Origin: a virus
DNA length: 30,631 nt
Direction: 5' to 3' (one strand)
IMG/VR virus record: IMGVR_UViG_3300027833_001225
Span: 1 to 30,631 of that record
Below are positions 1 to 4,908 of this stretch, piece by piece. Each line of letters starts with the position of its first letter. Position 1 is the stretch's first letter. The notes beneath the pieces were generated by a model. The model was not told the DNA's origin. It made no database searches and worked only from the letters and a program-made list of their open reading frames with translations. The translations under genes and the position numbers were made by a program.

Positions 1-402
1 AAACCAATAGATGAATTACCCGAAGGCTGTGAAGCATTTGTGTACCTAATCACCAACACTACTAATGACAAAAAGTACATTGGTAAGAAGTTAGCAAAAT
101 TTAAAACCACTAAGCCTCCACTTAAAGGCAAAAAGAACAAGCGTCGTGGAACTAAAGAAAGTGACTGGCGCACTTATTGGGGCAGTTCAGATAACCTCCA
201 AGCAGATGTTTTAGAGTTAGGTGAAGATAAATTTACAAGAGAGATATTGCATATATGCCCAAGTCGTGGCGTTGCAAGTTACTTAGAAGCGGAAGAACAA
301 TTTAATCGCAAAGTTCTCTTGACAGACGAGTATTATAATGGTATAATAAACGTCAGAGTAGGAGGTTCACAAATCCTCCGAGAAGCTCTGAAAAAGATAT
401 AA
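1..402 (+). CDS. GIY-YIG-like endonuclease, 5' end missing
   Basis: The reading frame is open from base 1, so the gene begins outside the window; 133 codons remain. The first ATG-like codon (GTG at 40) lies inside the conserved motif and is unlikely to be the start. The visible motif is VYLITN followed by KKYIGKK, a variant of the GIY...YIG core. It is followed by a Trp-rich WRTYWGSS stretch, an EAEEQ segment that can supply the catalytic Glu, and a YYNGIIN segment with the usual C-terminal Asn. Small stand-alone proteins of this type are common in T4-like marine phages, where they act as DNA-cutting homing or recombination enzymes. That function is inferred from the family. A stretch of structured non-coding DNA follows it. 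Confidence 0.65.
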   Translation, partial: KPIDELPEGCEAFVYLITNTTNDKKYIGKKLAKFKTTKPPLKGKKNKRRGTKESDWRTYWGSSDNLQADVLELGEDKFTREILHICPSRGVASYLEAEEQFNRKVLLTDEYYNGIINVRVGGSQILREALKKI

Positions 403-425
403 CTATATATCGAACACGGCACACA

Positions 426-465
426 CAGACACCAAGTCATACACGCAGACACAAAGTCAAACACA
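426..465. repeat. Two tandem copies of a 20-bp unit
   Basis: Bases 426-445 and 446-465 are copies of one 20-bp unit (consensus CAGACAC-AAGTCA-ACAC) differing at three or four positions. They lie just after the nuclease gene at the start of the structured non-coding stretch. The unit is C/A-rich on this strand. It may be a recent duplication or the edge of an insertion. Confidence 0.7.
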
Positions 466-783
466 TAAGGCACTACACCGCCCCGACAGGGCCATAAACT
501 GTCACCCTTGACAATCCGGCAATGCAATGCACCCGGTGCGAGATACTGGGTTGTAGTCGTAAAGATGCAAAAGACGATATGGCATTAAAACGATGCAGGC
601 AATGGGAAAAAGCAACCTGCAAATTTGTATAACTAAACTATTCAAGGTTATATAAGTTTCCGTGAGGTACGCAAGTACAGTGACGGTAGTGTATGGGGAC
701 AGAAGGCTCACCGGTTCCTAGTAGCACCCGAGTAATAGTGACGAAGCTCATCTTGATGACGACCATCAGATACCTTTTTTTAT

Positions 784-805
784 ATTCACCTGGCAACAGG
801 TGAAT
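784..805. other. 9-bp hairpin with GCAA loop
   Basis: ATTCACCTG pairs perfectly with CAGGTGAAT around a GCAA tetraloop. A run of seven T lies just upstream (775-781) rather than downstream, so this is not a standard intrinsic terminator on the plus strand. On the minus strand the hairpin is followed by A residues, which also argues against termination. It may cap or protect an RNA end. Confidence 0.5.
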
Positions 806-991
806 TATGACTCCACTTTCTTGATAACGTTTAATAGTTCTTCTCTAGTAAATATATCTTACAAATGAATGAGTTTCATGAAATGAAACGATTGAATGTA
901 GTAAGGTAAGACACGAAGTGTCTATATACTGTTATAGATGCAACAAATTGTAACAAACACATATAAACTGCTCTAGAACTTATTGTAATAG

Positions 992-999
992 GTTAAATA
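992..999 (+). promoter_or_regulatory. Weak T4-like late promoter
   Basis: GTTAAATA lies 25 bp before the ATG of the haem-copper oxygenase gene, the same distance range as the better GATAAATA/TATAAATA boxes elsewhere in the window. It differs from those at the second or third base, so the call is tentative. Confidence 0.35.
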
Positions 1000-1024
1000 C
1001 TATACAGTTCCAGGAGATATATAA

Positions 1025-2308
1025 ATGAAATATATTACAGCAGCACTAGTAGCTTTATTCCCACTTATCCTATCAGCACAAACATACACTAACGAAGTAG
1101 CAACTATCATCAACGATAACTGTGTAGTGTGTCACCGTTCTGGAGGCATAGGACCAATGGGCTTTGAAACATACGAGCAAGTACGTCCATGGGCACCTTT
1201 AATATCACTTAAAGTAATGAAAAGAGAAATGCCACCTTATGCATACGATCACGGCATAGGCATACAGGACTTGCAAGGTGATTGGCGTTTATCGCAAAAA
1301 GATATAGACACTGTAGTCGAGTGGGTAGATACCGGAGCAAGGTATGGCGACCCTGACAAAGTAGTACAGCCAGTAAACTTAGGAGATCCGGAAGCATGGA
1401 GTTTCGAAGCAGATTTTGGAGCGCCGGATTCAATCATCGCAAGTGTGGCCATAGACATTCCAGCAAGTGGCAACGACTTGTGGCATAAACACAATGTTCC
1501 AACAGGACTAACCGAAGACCGTTGCATTAAAGCAATACAAGTTAAACCACGTGGCAATGCCAAAGCAGTAGTACATCATGCTAACAGCAGTATTATAACT
1601 GAGGGAGGCAGAGTGGGTATGTTAACTGAGTATGCTATGGGAAAGTGGGGAGAGATAGTTCCTGCAGGAGTATGCAGAACTATTCCAGCCAACGCAGAAG
1701 TAGCATGGGATATTCACATGTTCCCAGGTGGACTTGGGGCAATGGCACCAGGATCAGTTATTCGAGACAACGTGGTAGAGATTGGGCTTTGGTTATACAG
1801 CGAAGAGGAAAGCCAAGAATTGAAATACAAACAAGACTTGAGTTTGTATCGCCTAGGAGACCAGGACGATATAGTTATCCCACCACATGGTTATTACATG
1901 ACACAAGGCTTCCACAGTTTTGATCATCCAGTTAGACTAGATAGTTTTCAACCACACGGACACTTGCGTATGAACGCAGCAAGTTTGGAAATATTCTATC
2001 CTGAGACAGGACACACAGAACAAATTAGCCAAGTAAGTAATTGGAGTGCAACATGGCATCACAGTCATTTGTATGATCCAGACGTAGCACCACTCTTACC
2101 AGCAGGAGCAGTTATTGTTCTAAAGCAATGGTATGATAATACAGCAGAAAATCCAAATAATCCAGACCCTGATATGTGGGTAATGGGAGGCAGTAGAACA
2201 GGCGATGAAATGACACATGCCTGGCTTGCTATTACACATCTAGATGATGAAGGATACAATAAACTAAAAGAGGAACGAGATGAAAAAATTAATATTGCTA
2301 GTAAGTAG
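1025..2308 (+). CDS. Exported c-type cytochrome / PHM-type copper monooxygenase
   Basis: A 427-aa protein with a Sec signal peptide (residues 1-19, ...LILSAQ). A short cytochrome c domain has CVVCH at 33-37 and a candidate distal Met in MPPY at 69-72. A C-terminal domain carries what appears to be the full ligand set of copper type II monooxygenases (PHM/DBM family): HH at 184-185 and H231 for the first copper, HGH at 311-313 and M396 (GDEMTHAW) for the second. Family members hydroxylate C-H bonds using O2 and electrons. The fused haem would be a plausible electron donor, and the protein should act in the periplasm. The start has an AGGAG box 8 bp upstream. Such a gene is not a normal phage structural gene; an auxiliary metabolic role is inferred and the substrate is unknown. 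Confidence 0.8.
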   Translation: MKYITAALVALFPLILSAQTYTNEVATIINDNCVVCHRSGGIGPMGFETYEQVRPWAPLISLKVMKREMPPYAYDHGIGIQDLQGDWRLSQKDIDTVVEWVDTGARYGDPDKVVQPVNLGDPEAWSFEADFGAPDSIIASVAIDIPASGNDLWHKHNVPTGLTEDRCIKAIQVKPRGNAKAVVHHANSSIITEGGRVGMLTEYAMGKWGEIVPAGVCRTIPANAEVAWDIHMFPGGLGAMAPGSVIRDNVVEIGLWLYSEEESQELKYKQDLSLYRLGDQDDIVIPPHGYYMTQGFHSFDHPVRLDSFQPHGHLRMNAASLEIFYPETGHTEQISQVSNWSATWHHSHLYDPDVAPLLPAGAVIVLKQWYDNTAENPNNPDPDMWVMGGSRTGDEMTHAWLAITHLDDEGYNKLKEERDEKINIASK

Positions 2309-2453
2309 TATTATTATAACAGGATGTTCTAGTACGGGCTACAATGGACCGCATGAGTTTGATTGGATGCCTCACCCGGTGATATGGGAGAACAATATTA
2401 GAACTTGCAGGAGTGCGGATGTTTGTAGAGCAGAAACACTTTTTATAAGATGA
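2280..2453 (+). CDS. Small lipoprotein (57 aa)
   Basis: The ATG at 2280 overlaps the last 29 bases of the oxygenase gene in another frame. The product starts MKKLILLVSSIIITGC, a clear lipoprotein signal with lipobox I-T-G-C and the lipidated Cys at residue 16. The mature part of about 42 residues is Trp- and His-bearing and has two further Cys (43 and 49). No family is recognised. The overlap suggests translational coupling to the oxygenase, so it may be an envelope partner of that enzyme. An Rz1-like spanin is a less likely alternative because no Rz partner is seen here. Confidence 0.6.
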   Translation: MKKLILLVSSIIITGCSSTGYNGPHEFDWMPHPVIWENNIRTCRSADVCRAETLFIR

Positions 2454-2563
2454 TTATACAAGGGTACATAATGTTTGGAATTCTTATCGGTGTTAATACA
2501 GCAGTGTATGTAATGATACAGATGTTTTTCGAAGGACACGAAGCATTTACAAATCTACAGTAA
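2450..2563 (+). CDS. Tiny membrane peptide (37 aa)
   Basis: ATG at 2450 overlaps the lipoprotein stop as ATGA, a typical coupling signal. The 37-residue product has a hydrophobic core (about residues 7-26, from IMFGILIGV to MIQMFF) and a short polar tail. Its 3' end overlaps the convergent gene on the minus strand by nine bases. No family is recognised. It may be the third member of the oxygenase unit, or a chance open frame; its position is the main support. Confidence 0.4.
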   Translation: MIIQGYIMFGILIGVNTAVYVMIQMFFEGHEAFTNLQ

Positions 2564-2791
2564 TTCGTTGTTTCCGCTAGAACCTGATTTGGCTTGATTA
2601 TATTTATTGAGTGTTTTAATTAGCAGGTCTCTATCCATAGGTGGAATAAACCATGCTTCGGACCATGAAACTGCACCTTCACTGTATATTACTAATTCAG
2701 CGATATTTTTGTTTAGGGCAGTTTGATCATCTTTGAGCTTACCTAGGTACGCCACTACGTCCGCTGGTTCAGACTGTGCTAGGAAGCTGTG
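2555..2791 (-). CDS. -1 frame extension of the gp26-type gene
   Basis: The frame is open from inside the 3' end of the upstream gp26-type gene to a TAG at 2555. Read as a -1 frameshift product it adds 78 residues beginning HSFLAQSEPADVV and continuing into AYLGKLKDDQTALNKN. The only candidate initiation codon is a GTG at 2755 with no good ribosome site. A start there would give 66 aa. The frame stays open across the gp26 stop and back to the slippery site, as expected for a frameshift extension. The sequence is rich in polar helix-forming residues, with conserved-looking WSEAWFIPP. The layout resembles the frameshifted tail assembly chaperones (lambda G/GT, P2 E/E') of other tailed phages. 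It could also be a separate small gene. Confidence 0.65.
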   Translation of the reverse strand, partial: HSFLAQSEPADVVAYLGKLKDDQTALNKNIAELVIYSEGAVSWSEAWFIPPMDRDLLIKTLNKYNQAKSGSSGNNELL

Positions 2792-2797
2792 AAAAAA
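2736..2797 (-). promoter_or_regulatory. Programmed -1 frameshift signal
   Basis: On the minus strand the gp26 frame reads through T TTT TTC (2797-2791), a classic X XXY YYZ heptamer. The gp26 stop TAG lies ten bases further on (2781-2779). The next bases form a stem in which AGCTTCCTAG (2788-2779) pairs with CTAGG-T-AAGCT (2746-2736): ten base pairs with one bulged base. The spacer is only about two bases, shorter than usual, but outer pairs could open. After slippage both Phe codons re-pair and reading enters the open -1 frame. Confidence 0.65.
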
Positions 2798-3648
2798 TTT
2801 ACAGGATCAAAGTTTACACGACTTTCGAACACTACTGGTTCGCCTGCATCGTCTGTACATTTCTCACACTGTAGTTTCATCTCATGATTAATACCAATGG
2901 AATTCAATTGAGAAATTTGTTCTTCGATCTTCTTACCTACTTTACCTTCGGCATTATCTAAAAACTCTGAGATATGCTTTCTATCTGTTACACTTTGCTT
3001 CTCGCCTTCTTCATCGGTGTAACCAATACTAGAAATACTATCAACAATTAAACTAAAGTTTAAATCTGCAATTTGTTTAAAGTTATCATTAAACAATCTT
3101 AATCTTTCCATTTCATCAGATACTTCTGCTAATGCTTGTAAACTTCTAGTGCTTTGGAAATTAGTAATACCTGCTTGGATTGTGCTGGCATAAGTGAACG
3201 GACGAACTTTAATTTCTAGACCTTCATGCTCTACTGTGTATGATTTTTCTAGAACACCCATGGAGCCAATTGCTTGTTCAACACTAGCAACACCTTGTTG
3301 ATCTTCTTTACACGTCGGACATGGCGCAGTTACTTCTACTTCGTCTCCGTAAGTAGCACCCTGTACAGCAACTAGTAATACGTCAATATCACTGCTTAAC
3401 ATTGCTCTAGCATTCTTTACGTTAGGTACGCAACTTTGAATAACCTGTGCTACAGCTTCGCCGTTTAATAACGCATCAGGGTTTTTCATAATCATTTCGT
3501 CTTTTGCTGTCATTGCAAAGACAGGAAGTTCTAGCGTTTCGGGCATCTCTACTACTGCCGACTCATAAAATTTGCCAGCACTTGGAATAGGTGCAAACAA
3601 TTTTGGAGCTCTAAAATGCGAACTTAATGGATTGTGTTTGTTTGTCAT
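2779..3648 (-). CDS. 26: T4 gp26-type baseplate/tail assembly protein
   Basis: A 289-aa protein of the T4 baseplate hub gp26 type. Two CxxC pairs, CPTC (about residue 110) and CEKC (about 260), can form a zinc ribbon. The middle has the long helical stretch typical of the family (ITNFQSTRSLQALAEV then FNDNFKQIADLNFSLIVDSI). T4 gp26 takes part in assembly of the baseplate hub. Here the gene is alone on the minus strand, divergent from the 2OG oxygenase gene, with a late promoter at 3706-3713. Its 3' end carries a slippery site that would extend about 286 residues by 78 in the -1 frame, giving a 364-aa product. This protein is longer than T4 gp26 (about 208 aa). Confidence 0.75.
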   Translation of the reverse strand: MTNKHNPLSSHFRAPKLFAPIPSAGKFYESAVVEMPETLELPVFAMTAKDEMIMKNPDALLNGEAVAQVIQSCVPNVKNARAMLSSDIDVLLVAVQGATYGDEVEVTAPCPTCKEDQQGVASVEQAIGSMGVLEKSYTVEHEGLEIKVRPFTYASTIQAGITNFQSTRSLQALAEVSDEMERLRLFNDNFKQIADLNFSLIVDSISSIGYTDEEGEKQSVTDRKHISEFLDNAEGKVGKKIEEQISQLNSIGINHEMKLQCEKCTDDAGEPVVFESRVNFDPVNFFTAS

Positions 3649-3705
3649 ATTGTTTTATCCTAAATTTGTACTAGCACATTATGTACTATTACTTCTTTAA
3701 CTACA

Positions 3706-3713
3706 TATTTATC
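3706..3713 (-). promoter_or_regulatory. T4-like late promoter for gp26-type gene
   Basis: The minus strand reads GATAAATA, 58 bp upstream of the ATG. It lies back to back with a plus-strand TATAAATA 19 bp away, so the two face opposite directions from one short region. Confidence 0.6.
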
Positions 3714-3731
3714 GGTATTATTAACTAGGGT

Positions 3732-3739
3732 TATAAATA
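3732..3739 (+). promoter_or_regulatory. T4-like late promoter TATAAATA
   Basis: An exact match to the T4 late promoter core, with the ATG of the 2OG oxygenase-like gene 17 bp downstream. A second similar box (GGTAAATA) begins about 12 bases further on. Confidence 0.65.
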
Positions 3740-3755
3740 TCCGGTAAATATCAAT

Positions 3756-4325
3756 ATGAAACAAGAAGATTACTTTGCTAAAATAAAAGTAGATGCTACT
3801 AATCTCATAGATAGTTGTAATAAATGGATGACTCAATTTCCTGACTTGATTTATTCATACAGAACAGATTCTGACACATTAGTAGATGTAGCAGATACGC
3901 CCGATAAGGAGTTTGATAAATCGTTCAGAACATTTGATATGTGGCACCCTGAATTAGATTATACTCTTGCTAGTAACACTTTTTTAAAAAAGTTACACAA
4001 AAAATTCCCTATCAATAATATTGCAATAAACAATTTTCATCCAAACTTTTATTATAGGTTACACACTGATTGGAGAAGAGGTGTAGCAATAAACATGCTA
4101 ATAGCAGGCACAGATAGTCATTGTTTATTTGTAGACGATACACATTTTATAGAATTAGACTACAAGCCTGGTGAGATGTATTTGTTTAATACACAAAAGC
4201 CTCATACTATTACAAACTTCTCTGAGCAACGTACACTGTTTTCTATACAGTTTGTAGAAGGTAAAGATACGTTATCATATGATATGATATATGACTATTT
4301 AAAAAATAACGGGCTAGTAGATTGA
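3756..4325 (+). CDS. 2OG-Fe(II) oxygenase-like protein
   Basis: A 189-aa protein with the double-stranded beta-helix iron site: H103-T-D105 (RLHTDWRRG), distal H150 in a PGEMYLFNTQKPH stretch, and R159, which can hold 2-oxoglutarate. These enzymes use O2, Fe(II) and 2-oxoglutarate to hydroxylate proteins or small molecules in the cytoplasm. Members of this type are common auxiliary genes in T4-like marine phages, usually with unknown substrate. The start is an ATG just after a late promoter; there is little room for a strong ribosome site. Its stop overlaps the TTG start of the HD-domain oxygenase gene, so the two are probably made together. Confidence 0.7.
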   Translation: MKQEDYFAKIKVDATNLIDSCNKWMTQFPDLIYSYRTDSDTLVDVADTPDKEFDKSFRTFDMWHPELDYTLASNTFLKKLHKKFPINNIAINNFHPNFYYRLHTDWRRGVAINMLIAGTDSHCLFVDDTHFIELDYKPGEMYLFNTQKPHTITNFSEQRTLFSIQFVEGKDTLSYDMIYDYLKNNGLVD

Positions 4326-4858
4326 AATTAACAAACTTTAAAAACTTTCAAGAAAGCACAGCCAGGGACTGGCAGTTAATTGCTAAGGTCTATAAAAAGG
4401 ACAAAAAGAAACTTGTTAATAAATTTGTAGAACAATTAAAGTTATTAGAAGGCGACTTTGGTGGCTTTCCTATTTGTAGATACGAACATTGCTTACAAAC
4501 AGCAACAAGAGCATATCGGGCTGGCGAAGATGACGAATATATTGCAGTTGCATTATTGCACGATATAGGCGATACACTTAGCCCTGATAACCATGGCGAA
4601 GTTATAGGTGCTATGTTAAAACAATATATCAGCGAAGAAAACTATTTTTTACTAGTACATCACACTGATTTTCAAGGATACTACTATTACCAGCATATAG
4701 GTAAATCACGTGACCTACGTGATAAGTTCAAAGATAGTCCTCATTACGAACACACCGAACGGTTTTGCAGACTGTATGATAGTCAAAGTTTTGACGATTT
4801 GTATGAGTCAGAGTCGCTAGAGTTCTTTATTCCGTATATTACAAAACTCCTTAATTAA
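4322..4858 (+). CDS. PhnZ-like HD-domain protein
   Basis: A 178-aa protein starting with TTG at 4322, overlapping the stop of the 2OG gene. The metal ligands expected for the PhnZ/MIOX-type diiron oxygenases are present in order: H56 (YEHCLQ), H80-D81 (ALLHDIGD), H91, H113/H114 (LVHHTDF) and D153 (CRLYDSQ). The block from EH-LQ-A through ALLHD-G closely resembles the phosphonate oxygenase PhnZ as I remember it. PhnZ cleaves a hydroxylated phosphonate made by the 2OG enzyme PhnY, which makes the pairing here suggestive. An ordinary HD phosphohydrolase is the main alternative. The usual PhnZ Tyr/Glu gating pair could not be placed with certainty. Confidence 0.7.
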   Translation: MKLTNFKNFQESTARDWQLIAKVYKKDKKKLVNKFVEQLKLLEGDFGGFPICRYEHCLQTATRAYRAGEDDEYIAVALLHDIGDTLSPDNHGEVIGAMLKQYISEENYFLLVHHTDFQGYYYYQHIGKSRDLRDKFKDSPHYEHTERFCRLYDSQSFDDLYESESLEFFIPYITKLLN

Positions 4859-4869
4859 AACTCGAGTTT
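4858..4869. other. Perfect 12-bp palindrome
   Basis: AAACTCGAGTTT lies directly over the end of the HD-domain gene. It has no spacer loop and no T tract, so it is more likely a DNA-level symmetric site or chance than a terminator. Confidence 0.35.
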
Positions 4870-4877
4870 ATAATTCA

Positions 4878-4885
4878 GGTAAATA
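4878..4885 (+). promoter_or_regulatory. Weak late promoter before tape measure
   Basis: GGTAAATA precedes the ATG of the tape-measure-like gene by 23 bp. It shares TAAATA with the stronger boxes in this window but lacks the usual A at the second base. Confidence 0.4.
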
Positions 4886-4908
4886 CATGCAGTAAGAGAG
4901 GATACTGA

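Larger units (their letters stand above)
403..1024. other. 622-bp non-coding stretch with several hairpins
   Basis: No convincing protein gene is visible. Inverted repeats include GACAG/CTGTC (485-503), GCAGG/CCTGC (595-620), a GNRA-capped hairpin GTAC-GCAA-GTAC (667-678), TGATG/CATCA (754-768) followed by seven T, a 9-bp stem with a GCAA loop (784-805), GTTTCAT/ATGAAAC (872-888) and AGACAC/GTGTCT near 908-922. Bases 660-663 (CCGT) can pair with 683-686 (ACGG) around the first GCAA hairpin. Alternatively CCGTGAG can pair with CTCACCGG at 707-714. Two GNRA loops suggest a folded RNA. I could not match the region to tRNA, tmRNA, RNase P or a group I intron core. The last 40 bases are the leader of the next gene. 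Confidence 0.5.

Noticed and set aside
655-715. Glutamine-type riboswitch
   Set aside because: There is a P1-like pairing, a small hairpin, GACGG-AGT and GAAGG in the right order, but the conserved CGUUCA and GGAAGUAGG blocks are not intact and no downstream nitrogen gene is present. It could be tested with a covariance model.
403-1024. Two-piece tmRNA, tRNA or group I intron
   Set aside because: No T-arm GTTCRA motif, no CCA-ended acceptor stem, no tag reading frame and no clear P7 core could be found.
1645-1923. 92-codon plus-strand frame inside the oxygenase gene
   Set aside because: It lies wholly within a gene whose frame carries copper ligands on both sides of it; its product is Arg/Ser-rich and resembles nothing known.
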